Below, piece by piece: positions 10,870 through 21,968 of a stretch of 64,000 nucleotides of DNA (within the stretch, counting starts at the first letter, position 1; the number at the start of each line of letters is the position of its first letter). Location of the stretch: NCBI GenBank assembly GCA_902806565.1, contig CADCXA010000068.1, positions 310,001 to 374,000 on the forward strand, read 5' to 3'. The notes under the pieces were generated by a model that had not been told where the DNA came from, ran no database searches, and saw only the letters and a list, made by a program, of their open reading frames with translations. The stretch is from Hypoxylon rubiginosum. Taxonomy: Eukaryota > Ascomycota > Sordariomycetes > Xylariales > Hypoxylaceae. A program made the translations under genes and the position numbers.

Positions 10870-13210
10870 GGTTGGAAACAATAATCTATGTGGAGCCTTT
10901 GACGTTGAAGGGCGCTGTCCCGTGGGCACTTGTCAAGGTAGATGCGGTCGACAATATCGAAAGGGGACCCTGTCAAATAAATGCGCGGCTTTGTTCAAGG
11001 AAGACTTTCTTAAGCTTGCCTTTGACTCGTATTAGATAGATAATTATGACATGCTGGGGGCTGGAGGCCGATGGGTAATCGACCTAACAGATGTTACCTA
11101 CACGTAAAGGCAACACGGGTTTCAAGAACTTGTTGGATGCCCATGGCCTGGAATTGAAGAGAAGCCCTTCGAACTTACTGCGCTGAGCAACGGTCAGTAG
11201 CATCCAGGTGACATGCTCCTCCTTCCTAGCATTGGGTCAATCAAGTTGACCGAGCTTCGATTATGGCGCAGTGGCGTCGGTCAGTCAACTATGGCACAGT
11301 ACCTAGGTAGTTGACAATTCATTCGGAGGACTAAATGCGGTGACTGTCTATTTTCGAGCCTGGGAGTACAAGACTATTGCCGTGAGCCCGGACCTATGCA
11401 AGCGCCCGTGATATTGGCCACTCACGGATCAACATGATACATATATCACCTTCGACTCAGACATATGCAGCTATATGTATCCCACCATCCACTCCGCACA
11501 TATACATAATACCGCCAACTCCACCTCCTAGCCAACTACACTGATGTATGAGGGTAATTTATCATATTATGAAGATAAAGCAATACTACATATACCCTAC
11601 CCGTAGGGTACATCTTAAAATCAGGCTGCGAGAACGCGCGATCACACGTTAGGATCACAAGCCGAAGAACAGATATTACTCACGCCCAACTTCATCATAG
11701 GAGCAGATGAGAGCAGATTCAAGTCCCAATTGTATTAGAAGATAACTGCGTCTACCGACCTTGATAGAGGTATGTATCAACAATGTTCTCAGCCTTCTCC
11801 AGCTAGTTGTTCATCCTCGGATTTCGGAGCTGGCCCCGGAAATCCATAAGGAGGCTGTGGCATTGCCTCTCCAGCAGAATTTAGAGATGATAGACAGCAG
11901 ACCGCAAGCGCTGTTCCGAATACTTCGCCACATATCAGAATTCTCTGTTTGCTTTTCTCGAAGAGGTCTGAGAGGTATACACACCGACAATAAATTCAAG
12001 TCCGGACAGCAAATAAACAGATGGCCTCTGCGTTAAGTCGTAAGGCGCGCCCATAATCGTACCGCGACCGATTATAAGTAGGGGGAAGACAGAGGAAGAG
12101 AGCAGCGCCGAGCTAAAGAGCCATTGCCAAAAGCCTAGGGGCGTTTTTGACAGGATAACAATGGGCAGGCTCACAACTGCGGGTTGCAATCAGTGAAACC
12201 GTTTCAATGCAAAGGACGGCTTACGTAAACTAACCCAGGCTGTCCGATACCAGATCGGCGACAGCTTTCAGTGAGAGATGCATTTCGGTTTAGGTAAGTT
12301 AGGTAAGCTTGGTAAAGACTTGATTAAATCTATAAGTGGTTTATTTGGAAGATAAAAGTTGTGGGATTGCTTGTGTAACCTTCAATCAAAATGTTAGATA
12401 CCGCATGATTCTGCAACAACATTGAAGTCATAGATGGTGATGGCTTAGGGATGTAGATATATCCAAATTTTGGACTTCGCCCCACACTCTACTAGGTACC
12501 TACCTCTTAGCCGCCTTTGTGCTGTCGGGCAATGTTCGCCCAGAGCCATCCATGGTGTGTTACACGAATAGCCGGTTTGGTGTGTTAGAGCTAGGTAGCA
12601 GCCCGACAATATGCGAATGGACTGCCTGAGACATATTAGATCGCCGACCTTTTGTTTGCGTACTCAATCCATAGCCACGCCCCCAAATTGGTAATATACC
12701 AACGCAAGCCTTGCCAAGAAATAATCTAAGTAATACGCGTAGGTGTGTTATAATGAGACGGTCTGATTGTTATAATGAGACGGACTGATGTAAAATTAGC
12801 ACAAACGACAGCTACCCTTATACTGCAGGTGGCTAATGTGACACACTCCCGCCTCATGAACCAAAAGGAGGTCGAATGTGTTACCCACCCACATGAGCCG
12901 CCTTGGGCGATCCCACGATTGATCTTCTCGGGACTTGTTCAGACGACCTAGGCTAAGGTGCTTTGTGTATCCCGAGACTACATGTTGCATTCATCATACT
13001 TGGGGGCAACTTAAGCTGGGCTGGTGTAGCCTGAACTGCAAGAGATTATGGTGTTCTGAGATTTCCACATCAAGGGCCACGATTTGAATCGGACACATCA
13101 CTTATTTCTAAATCTGGAGGCTCACGTAGAAAGTATCAATTGTAAGAATATTTGAAGAATCGTAATTGAAATAAAGAAGTAGCACTTCTACGCGTGTAGT
13201 CCCTAATCAA
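10870..13210. other. Long intergenic region, no supported gene
   Basis: AT-rich, with scattered short frames. A hydrophobic frame on the minus strand (11935-12189, containing FWQWLFSSALLSSSVFPLLIIG) could be a membrane-protein relic but matches nothing I recognise and has no flanking exons. A 21-22-bp direct repeat lies at 12748-12790. Palindromic CTAGGTACCTACCT-like motifs occur near 11301 and 12491. Confidence 0.5.
12748..12790. repeat. Two-copy tandem repeat, 21-22 bp
   Basis: The unit TTATAATGAGACGG followed by T/A and CTGAT occurs twice head to tail. It is intergenic and has no evident function. Confidence 0.8.
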
Positions 13211-15040
13211 TCATGCTGCCTTCCACATCCCTCCTAGCTCTCTCTCTTGACCTACAAAATTGTCCCGCAACGAGAACACCAGGTTAGGCCCGTCATGGCT
13301 TGCAGCAATTCTGTCATACGTTTGGAACTCCCCAGGTCTACTTCTTTGACCGAGATTGCTTTCTCTCCCTGCTCCCAGTTCACCGGCTTGTCCCGGGGCA
13401 ACTTCGAAGTCAAAGTACCACAAGGTTTTTGCCATTACCAGGGTGACTTCAAGATATGCCAAGTCCTTTCCGATGCAGACCCGGCTCCCGGTAGAAAAGG
13501 GTGCAAAACAAGATCTCATATGCTTCAATGGCTCTGCATCGGACTCTAGCCATCGCTCTGGGATGTACTCGAAAGGCTGTGGGAAATATTCTGCGTTGTG
13601 GTGGAGTGAGTAGCTGCTTACCGCAACTTGAGTACCTTTCGGGATAACATGTCCATCCACAATCCAGGGTTTCTCGTCATCGTTATCAGAATCCCCTTCT
13701 CTCCAGAGTGTTCCAGGAACTGGCGGGGTAAGACGCAAAGCTTCGTCAATACAAGCTCTCAGATACCGGCAGCTGCTGAGTCGTGGGCCAACCATGATTT
13801 GGGAGCCGTCTTCAAAGCATGTGCGAATCTCTTCAGCGAGCTTGGCATACGAAGCTTTATTCCTCGACAGGTAGAAGAACAACGCACTCAGAGCCGATGT
13901 AATGGTATCGACCCCTGAAATTCGTTAACTACATGTACGTCATGGATATACCTATAAATATGGGTATCAAATAGGAATACGTACCAGCAAAAATGAACAG
14001 AACTGTCTCAGACCACAGCTCTTTTGTTCCAGCGTCTCTTCTAGACCGCTTAGCTCCATTGAAGAGCAAAGAGTATAGATCATGTTGTAGGTCTTCATCC
14101 AATTGGAGACGCCAATGGACCATCTCTCGAATAAGATTTAGGAACTTGGCACGTACGCCGATATTGAAGTAGTCAAACAGGACGTCAAACCGTAGGATGC
14201 CTCTAAGAGGTGGGCATTGTAAGAAGACGTTGGCTTGCCAGTTACCAAGCGCGAAAGCATCGAATACAAATGAGGCCTTTGAGTCAACCTGCGTCTTGAG
14301 CGGATATCCGACAACAAAAAGAGCGATAAGGTCCATGGTCAGGCGCTGGCATAATGGTGTCATGTTCACCGTGCCTCCGTGAGAGGCCAGGAGCTCCCCA
14401 AAGAAGACGTTACTTTGGGCCAGAATTGTTGGCTCGAATTTCCGTAGCGATGCTGAATTGAACGCCTGTCCGATAAATCTGCGCTTCGATCGGTGTGCTT
14501 GCTTGTCTATTACGTTAAATATATTCCCGACATCGGGTGCCTGTCTTGTGAGTTTATAGACATGGGATTTGACTACCCGCTCGTTATTGTAGATATCTGG
14601 ACACTTTGTTATTAATGAGCCAATAGGGGATCACCGCAGGGGGTCATGGTACCATGAAGGGCTCGAGGTGAATTGAACAGAAGCTTATTTGGACCGTGTC
14701 GTACGACTGGGCCTACATATTAACAGTCAGCTTAGTATTATATATCATGTTCCGAAACAGCAACGCACCGTATTTGAGATGATCTTCATAAATCCTTAAG
14801 TGGATATCCATACGGAGCGCAAAATATGCGCTATACAGGTTCGTCAGTTTGGCCAAAGCCGGACCGGGGAAATCTTTTAGAGGATGGACGCAAGTGCAAT
14901 AGGAAAAAATCAAGCCGAACTGACTCAACAAGTTAGTAGGGTATCGTACGTAGGGTGTGAGATAGCCGGGTCCTGACACTGAAGATAGTTGCAGCTATCA
15001 TGCCTCCTATGAATGGGCTCATCGGAAATACAGTCGTCAT
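13211..15040 (-). CDS. Cytochrome P450 monooxygenase (copy 1)
   Basis: ER-anchored haem-thiolate monooxygenase. Five exons join through introns 14920-14977, 14713-14768, 14597-14652 and 13915-13984, giving exactly 530 codons (529 aa), a normal P450 length. Features in order: an N-terminal hydrophobic anchor built by joining IAATIFS to FGLIFSYC, then the proline-rich hinge DFPGPALAKL; the I-helix AGVDTITSA (AGxxT class); the K-helix EALR ExxR motif near residue 345; PERW near 415; and the haem loop FSTGSRVCIG near 440 with the axial Cys. All catalytic motifs look intact. I start at the ATG at 15040; an in-frame ATG at 15022 (MSPFIGG) would also leave a usable anchor. It is transcribed away from a second, unrelated P450 across about 590 bp, suggesting co-regulation. 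The substrate is unknown. Confidence 0.9.
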
Positions 15041-15629
15041 TCTGTGGGCAGAGTGAAGATGAAGGAATCTGAGTAGAATGAACCAGAATACGAGAGTAAA
15101 AGGAATATAAAGGTCGGGGTTAAGTCTTGCAGCGCCTTCAACTAAGCCATCGGCTTTCTCTCTTGCGGGATGCTCCCAGCCTGATATAGGAACCATCTCA
15201 TCAGCGGGGGCTCCTGTAGCTCAGTACTTCCAATCTCCTCGCCATATTGGGCTTTGCCGCCATCATGCTTTGTATTGGGGTATGGGCCCTTATCCGCATC
15301 GCATCCTCACTCGGCGCGAATGAAAATGCTATTGGGACAGCCAGGGGTTGTTCTAGCCTAACGTTACATGTCGGCTGCAATCCGGATACTCCGCCCGTTC
15401 CTTTATCAAATACGTACCGAATCAACTGTTGGCCAACATTGAAAGAGCAGGACGCTACACCAGAGGGGCAGAGCATGCAAGGAGCTGTGTCCGCCAAGCT
15501 GAACTTCAACGGGCAGATTCATACTTCGCTGTTGACTAATTTTCCAGATACTCTTTCTTTTTACATTCTTCAACCCTCCCGAAGCCAAATTCATCGCTCC
15601 CATTCACTGCCCCCATTAGCAGTACAGTT
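15041..15629. promoter_or_regulatory. Bidirectional promoter region between two P450 genes
   Basis: Head-to-head interval of about 590 bp containing the 5' regions of both P450s. A plus-strand open frame (15247-15633) and opposite frames cover much of it, but none shows family features, and the plus frame ends just as the copy-2 P450 begins. I cannot identify specific transcription-factor sites. Confidence 0.45.
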
Positions 15630-17344
15630 ATGATGAACGCCTTAGTTTCTATTTGCGCGGGGCTTGCCGCTGCCTACGCATTCCTCTGGGCTCTCTTGCG
15701 CTTCACCCAGGATGAAAGGGAGCCTCTCGCTATCAACACAACCATCCCTTTTATCAGTCCACTTATCAGCCTGTATTCGGCCGGCTTCCGATACTGGAGC
15801 ATGAACAGGTTAGTGTCAGTCGTAGCCATGGATCTGTATTCTGATCAACATGTACAGTCGGCTGCCCATTTACACTCTGCGGGTCCCCGGGGTTCGTCTT
15901 TACATCGTGAATTCGACAGAATTGATCCCCCAGATCCAGCGCCAGACTCGAGTTATATCATTTTCCCCCATAATTATCAGACTGGTATCCACGATGACAG
16001 GCCTTAGCAAAGAAGGTCACGAGACTGCGAGTTACGAGCCACTCGAGAACTACGGCTGGGCTTTGGGCATTTCAAGAACAATTCACGAGACCTTAGCACC
16101 GGGTCCCTTACTAGATGTGCTGAACCGGCGTTCTGTAGAATACATTTCGGAGTCGCTGAATAAGTTCGCTCTTGGTAAAGAAACAAAGACCGTATCCATG
16201 TATAAATGGATCACTCATGAAGTGCTTTTGGCTACCACCGAAGGTATTTATGGTCCACATAACCCCTATCGCGATCCTGCAATGATAGATGCATGGTAGT
16301 AAGTCTCCCCTCTAGCTTCGTTTCTATTTACTGCCCGTATATCCGTTGTCCCCGTTCAAAGATGCTAAATATTGAACACAAAGTCATTTCCAGCCTGGCA
16401 TTATTCCGTTACTTGTTGGTATTGCACCATCCCTTATAGCTAGAAAATTTGTAAAGGCCCGAGACCTGGTACAAAACTCATACGAGCGATACTTTCTGAA
16501 CCAAGGCCATCTCCATCCTGGCACGCCCTCTTTTACCAAGGAGCGCGTGCGCTTTGAAGAGGAGCGTGGACTATCGACTACCGATTTGGCCAAGATGGAG
16601 ACAGCAACATCGATTGGCATACTAGCCAATACGCTCCCAGGGACCTTCTGGCTTGTCTATCATATCGTATCAGATCCTGAAGTTCTTGAAGATTGCCGCA
16701 GAGAGCTCTTTTCTGCTGTTAAAATATCGGACGACGGCACCCACGAAGTGGATATGACGTGTATCAAGACTTCGTGCCCGATCCTCTTCTCTACCTTCCA
16801 AGAAGTCTTTCGGTTCCGCGGTATCGGGGTGTCGGCACGTATGATGATGGATAATTTTCTTCTCGACAACACCTATCTTCTGAAGAAAGGAAATATCGTT
16901 TTGATACCCGCCGCCGTCCAGCATGGCCTGTCATCCGCCTGGGGAGATAATGTACATGAGTTCTACTACAAAAGGTTCATACGGGAACAGGGGGGAGCTA
17001 AAAGCAAGCGACATAATCCTGTGGCCTTTCGTGGATTCGGGGGCGGGTCAACGCTGTGTCCAGGGCGCCACTTTGCCGCTACCGAGATTCTCGCCTTCGC
17101 CTCCCTGATCATCATGCGATTCAACATCCGACCCATACAGAGCTACTGGCAGGCGCCTACTGTAGAAAATGGGAACGCAGCCATCTCTATTCAAACTCCG
17201 GACCATGATATCGATGTGGAGATCGAGCCCCAGAATAAAAAACGATGGGTTGTCACCTTCTCAGGCTCTGACAAGCCAATGGATATTGCTGCAGAAGATA
17301 TCGAGGCAAGGGAAGATAAGAAGGAGGCTGGAGAGATTCATTAG
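15630..17344 (+). CDS. Cytochrome P450, CYP7/CYP8-like type (copy 2)
   Basis: Three exons with introns 15809-15857 (49 bp) and 16299-16383 (85 bp), giving 527 codons exactly (526 aa). N-terminal membrane anchor is LVSICAGLAAAYAFLWALL. The haem loop is FGGGSTLCPGRHFA (about residue 425), the FGGGxxxCPGRxF form found in the cholesterol-7-alpha-hydroxylase / prostacyclin-synthase-like group and its many fungal members. Exon joins read SRLPIYTLRVPGV and WYHFQPGIIPLL. The C-terminal tail is unusually charged (Asp, Glu and Lys over the last 40 or so residues). It differs strongly from the divergently transcribed copy 1, so the pair is not a recent duplication. Sterol, terpenoid or other lipid oxidation would fit the family, but the substrate cannot be inferred from sequence. 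Confidence 0.88.
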
Positions 17345-19230
17345 GTAGTAGATTGAAGATATGAAATGGTTACCTACTAACGTAATTAGTGCGAGGCATG
17401 GGGACCGCCGCATCGGCTCGCGGCCCCATCCCTAGGAAATGTCGGGGAAGCTGCCGGGCTGGATCTCGCTGCATGTCGGTCTTCGTAGAGCGGAACCCCA
17501 AGCCAGCTTTCAATATCCCTTGTAATCGAATAGGTCTATCCCCTCGACACCACGGCTGCAATAGGCTTCTCCGCCTTGGCGGACTTGCTAGTAACAAGTG
17601 GGTAGAAGATTATAGTAGTATAGGTAGGACAAGGCGAAACGTAAAAGAAGTAACTCTACCTATCAGATATCCTGGTAGGGAGGAGGTGGTTTTATTAATG
17701 TTAATAAGTACCTACCTACCTCATAGGCATATTTTTCTATAGTTGTAACTAACGAGTAATATCGTAAGGACACGCTGCGAGTAGTCTTACAACGATTAAC
17801 GGTCAACATCAATGCTGTCTTTGCTTTCTCAGTTGTCCACTCTGACTTAGCTGAGCGCCCCGTGTTAGACCCCCAACGAGCATATAACAGGTATCATCTT
17901 GATACTACCATTATACGCAAAGGCGTAGATATAGTATATTGCGACGTTGGCTAGGTATCTAACTGGGTTCATGACGCCGTATTTGACTGAGTGCTTCATT
18001 ATCGATATTAATCTTACTATCAAGTCAAAAGTGATGACGTATAGTACAATAATCATTAATGAGAAAAGACCCAATACATTTGTGAAGAAAGTAAGACAAT
18101 TTTCTTTAGCTAGGTCCAAATCATGCAGCTATGGTGGCGGGTAGTGCCATTCGGCTTACCGCAGCGCTCAGGGGTAGTTTCAAATTCCAAGCCACATATG
18201 TCAGCACTCCCACTTGAGTTGTACTATAATATTTCCGGGAGAAGGCTCTGAAATTGTTGCAATACCTCAATTCATGACAAGGAATATAGACCGTTCCTGC
18301 ATGACCGGTTAGATAGAGGCATAATATTCCTGTAATAGACTCAGAACCCAGAGTAGATGGGATAGGCTTGAATTACTCTCATGCTCTTAGATTCATACAA
18401 TCTTGATATAACTTGCCTACACCGCTTGTAACACACGTATGCAGGCCTACACTTATAGTGGGTTGCATGTCAAGCCACCATCTCTGAACGAAGCTGAGAA
18501 TTGCATAGCATTCTAGCTTAAAAGCGGGCTTGTAATACACGATATTCAAACTCCAACTACGAATTTGTACACTGGGATTGTTCATCGGGCATTAATAGAC
18601 TAAAGGGGGCGACATAGATCTTACACAGTTGGGTGTGTATGTCCCCCCTATTTTACGCAAATACGAGTATGTTTGGGCTAAGAAGCGGAGACAGGACCCG
18701 TCAATGCCCTATGTCTGCTTCATTCATCGATTATAATTTTGAGATTTCTTGGGAATATATGTGCGAAGGATTAAAAGGGATGCTTAAAATGTAAGTTGTT
18801 GTCCTTGTACGGTAGGTAGAGTCGTCCCAGTGTGTACGACCATAGTAACACTATCTGGAAACGCCATCACCGATATCTGCAGGTAAATGCAAAGCCTCAC
18901 TACGACCTAGTCCCAGGTGGGTAAAAAGCTTCCGCTGCTAATGAATGGCGCCTGTGGCGGAGCGGGGCAGGAAGCAAGGGAAGAAGAAGGCATTGCTGAC
19001 CGCCATATACGGGCGGCAGACTCGATCCTTCGTCATACACCACCGTAAGCTTGTCGTAAAGTGTTGCTGGACCTCATCCTTCCCGCGTCTGTATAAAGGT
19101 TAGAGGTAAGATAGATTCTTACTTCTCCTTCGTAGATTTTGATTACGGTTTCTTTCGGCCAGGAAACAATAAGCAGCGCAGTCAGCTGTTTCTTAACCTC
19201 ATACTTACCATCCCACCCTTTTACTTCACC
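17345..19230. other. Long intergenic region
   Basis: A GC-richer island at about 17390-17600 has overlapping open frames on both strands with no recognised domain. The rest is AT-rich. A minus-strand hydrophobic frame at 17865-18119 is unassigned. Around 18605-18655 runs of G and C flank a 20-bp centre as a weak inverted repeat. I call no gene. Confidence 0.5.
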
Positions 19231-19709
19231 ATGTCCGAATTCACTTCCACGCGCGAAGGCTTCCAGCGCGCTATGGAATGGTCTCTCGTAGGCAGTGCCG
19301 AGGACGCTAAATCCTACGCGGCGTCCACGACGCTGCCGACCTTCTACCATACCATGAACGGACAGCGCTTGGACTATGATGCCTACGTCAAGGGCATCGT
19401 AGAATGGCGTGGCAAGGTTAGCGAATACAAGCCGGTTGTGTAAGTCGCCTCCCCTGTTCTTGCGCGTGTATGAACTAGAAACTAGGAGCTAACATAAACG
19501 TTTCCTACCACTAAAGACATGAGTTTCTCCGCGACGGCGACCAGCTGGCAGCCCGTATGACCGGAACAATCAAGGTCAGCGGCACAGATACATTTTTCGA
19601 GAGCTTCATGTTTGGAAAGGTGGACAAGAAGACTGGCAAGATGGAATGGCTAGTCGAGCGGTCGGTCTGGGGGCCAGCGGGCGGAGCTCCTGAGCACGGA
19701 GTCAATTAA
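19231..19709 (+). CDS. SnoaL/NTF2-like domain protein
   Basis: Two exons (19231-19439 and 19517-19709) around a 77-bp intron give 134 codons exactly (133 aa). The fold signature is that of small NTF2-like cone proteins: an N-terminal helix (TREGFQRAMEWSLVGSAEDAKSYA), strands around FYHTMNGQRLDYDAYVKGI, and the strand pairs HEFLRDGDQLAARMTGTI, DTFFESFMFGKVD and MEWLVERSVWG. Members can be cyclases, isomerases or dehydratases, or have no known catalysis. The usual SnoaL catalytic residues cannot be judged by eye. The position 1.9 kb beyond a P450 pair makes a role in the same pathway possible, since SnoaL-like enzymes recur in fungal natural-product clusters, but this is inference. Confidence 0.72.
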
Positions 19710-20599
19710 GACGTCACGTTTTGAATGACCTTTGCTGTTAGATTATACGAGAGTGGCGGAGGTGATGTATAGGTGTCCTATATACAAAATCCATGATTAG
19801 AATGTTAAAGAAGCGTATCACGACATATAGCCATATGCACCCGCACGGTCTCCGATGGTAATGACAAACTGAACCATTGAGCCATTTACTAGATCTCGTA
19901 GATGCTGCCGGTTCCTACCTACCTCTCAACCGCAGGTTCTAGTTCGAATCTGGCCCTCGGCAATTTGTTCAAAAATTTCCTCTCGTTTATCTATTATCCT
20001 CTTCCTACTAGAATACTACCTGTAATGGTATCCTAGTTTCACCCTCGGCCCCTTCCATCCACTCGCTATGTACTAGTAGCTGATATAACATATTCTCAAC
20101 TACCACCACTCTGTTGGCGAAGGGACCGAGATCAAGAGTGCCCAGAAATTTAGACCTTGAACCCCAAGGAGCAATAAACAGGTAGCTACTCATTCGCTTG
20201 AGCTCTGCGATGTCTCTTGGAGAAGTATGCGATAAATATCAAGTGGCTAAAATTTAAAAGGGGGAAATATAATCAGACATGACTTCTGCAGAAAGACGAG
20301 ATATCAACCTCCCAACTGAACAGTATCGCAAAGCAACGTGATTGTTGAAATACCAAAGGTACGGAAGACATTGATTGCTATATAACACTAGCAATCCAAA
20401 TGAGCGTGTGTCAGCCCCTATTCACCTCACCGTGCAACAGGCGCCGTATAATAATTTGATGTTGGCCTCTAGCCTTCAAAATGACCGTATATTCCCAGGT
20501 ATATGCAACATTATAAGCTAGACTCTCAACCGTCTACCATCGTTTCCCATTCGTGAGCTCTATATTGGTTTATATGATCCGCCGTCCTTGATTGTCATA
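19710..20599. other. Intergenic
   Basis: It contains the tRNA-like relic described separately. The remainder is AT-rich with no supported gene. Confidence 0.5.
19849..19962 (+). pseudogene. Degenerate tRNA-like sequence (class II, possibly Ser)
   Basis: The 3' half looks like a tRNA: TAGTTCGAATCTGG can form a T arm with the invariant TTCGAAT loop, followed by CCTCGGCA as a 3' acceptor strand plus discriminator. Upstream, CATTTAC and GTAGATG can pair around TAGATCTC, an anticodon-arm-like hairpin containing AGA. CCGGTT and AACCG form a variable-arm stem whose loop holds CCTACCTACCTCTC, as if expanded by a local repeat. The 5' acceptor strand (GCCGAGG expected) and a normal D arm are absent, so this is not a functional gene as read. 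It may be a tRNA pseudogene or a tRNA-derived SINE fragment. Confidence 0.32.
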
Positions 20600-21968
20600 T
20601 CAATCATTGCTAGCATCCTGATTGCGTGCCGTGAGTTGAACTTGGTAGGTAAGGGACCGTTCGTCGATTTGTTGATATTGGCCAGGATTTGTTGTTGTTA
20701 GAAGTGACGAAGAATTCGATGTTTTATTTATTTTGGATTTCTTGATTGAGTCATGTCGAGAACGAAGTAGAGAGAAAATTTTGGTTATGGGGAGGAGAGA
20801 TAGAGCCTTTGGAGTAGAGGGTATACACAAGACAAGTATACCGCATGTGAGCTCGACTAAAGAAACGAGTCCCGAGACTGAAGCAAAGTACAGCTGATCG
20901 AGTGATTCCAAGAATTTAACAGAAAGAACTAGCCTAACGAGTGCCGTGGAAACTCCCCTGTCATTTCTTAGCAACTGTCTTCCATGTCAATAGTGCTTGG
21001 AGATTGAGGTAGGCAACTCACAATAAACCCGCTGTGAATACCAGAGATACACCCAGTTTCTGACTTGTTGATAAGTGTAATCCCCAGATAATCCTGTGCG
21101 GCAGAATAAGGGGTACTAAGTCGAGTAGGAAATTAATAACAGCCGATGGCAGCATCAGTGCTGAGAAGTTATATCGACACATGCGGTCTGGGAGTAGCGC
21201 ATTCCAATTGGCCTCGTATGGGATGCAATTGATATTGACAACGACAAATGATATGACACCCCACACGGCGACAACACACGTAGTGATCTTGCATGACCAC
21301 CAAAAGTAAGTGCGGGTACCTCTTGGGACAAAAATGTGAGTCCATTCCGTCAATATCGCGATTTTAATCAGACTAACGATAAGAGTGTACAAGACCGTTG
21401 ACACAAAATGTGCCTGTAATACCTGATTAGTCTCGGAGGGCATGGCGATGGTACCCAAGTCATACATATTCGAAAGATGAGAGATCTCTGAGACGGATAT
21501 CCCAACTGTGAACGAAATAACCGCCTGAATAAGATAACCGGTAGCAGAAGTAAACCAGTGGACAAAACATCACCTATACTTCCAAGTTTAACAAGTCCTG
21601 TAAATGAGCAGTCTTTAATATACGGGTTGCGTACAAACGTCAAGGCAAGAAGGACTACGAGCAGTTAGAATACACCAGGAGTAAAGAAGCTTCACAGACT
21701 TACTGTCCACATTATTTGGCTTTCTCGCTTGCTGGAAGCGAGCACAGGCACGCGACAGAACGAACACAATGGAAAGGGCCAAACAAGTGAAAATGACAGC
21801 ACAGCTCAAGACGTTCTGGTTCGGAGGGTTGTCGAGGTTGCATTGAACGCCATCTGGGGGCGGGATGCTAGGCCCATCTAGATTATCCTGTCGAGGAGAT
21901 ATCAAGGACATCATATCAAAAGATTTGGGGAGCCTTAGGGGATCGGAGATGAAAAAGGGACATCGCAT
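20600..21968 (-). CDS. SAT4/Pth11-like rhodopsin-domain membrane protein
   Basis: Second 7-TM protein of this group in the window. N-terminus with PPPDGVQCNLDNPPNQN, then TM1 VLSCAVIFTCLALSIVFVLS. A middle exon has AHFVSTVLYTLIVSLIKIAIL, TYFWWSCKITTCVVAVWGVI, the loop NCIPYEANW and LPSAVINFLLDLVPLILP. The last exon follows an intron ending AAATGACAG (about 20963-21023), restoring LGVSTALVRLVLSVKFLESL and a TM with VELTCGILVLCIPSTPKAL typical of the family end. The tail is Ser/Thr- and Gln-rich. Two or three small exons between TM1 and TM3 are not fully resolved. A reading with introns after VD, LTF and NLE stays open. Start could be 21968 or the double Met at 21914. It is clearly diverged from the copy at 9.3-10.9 kb. 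Confidence 0.75.

Noticed and set aside
11935..12189. Hydrophobic minus-strand frame of 84 codons
   Set aside because: No flanking exons with splice continuity and no recognised family.
15201..15633. Overlapping long frames on both strands between the two P450 genes
   Set aside because: No family features, they lie in the head-to-head promoter interval, and the plus frame runs into the P450 start without a shared frame.
17389..17742. GC-rich open frame after the second P450
   Set aside because: Frames are open on both strands, the translation is low-complexity and basic, and no domain is seen.
18600..18660. Weak inverted repeat of G/C runs around a 20-bp centre
   Set aside because: Short and mismatched; nothing to separate it from chance.
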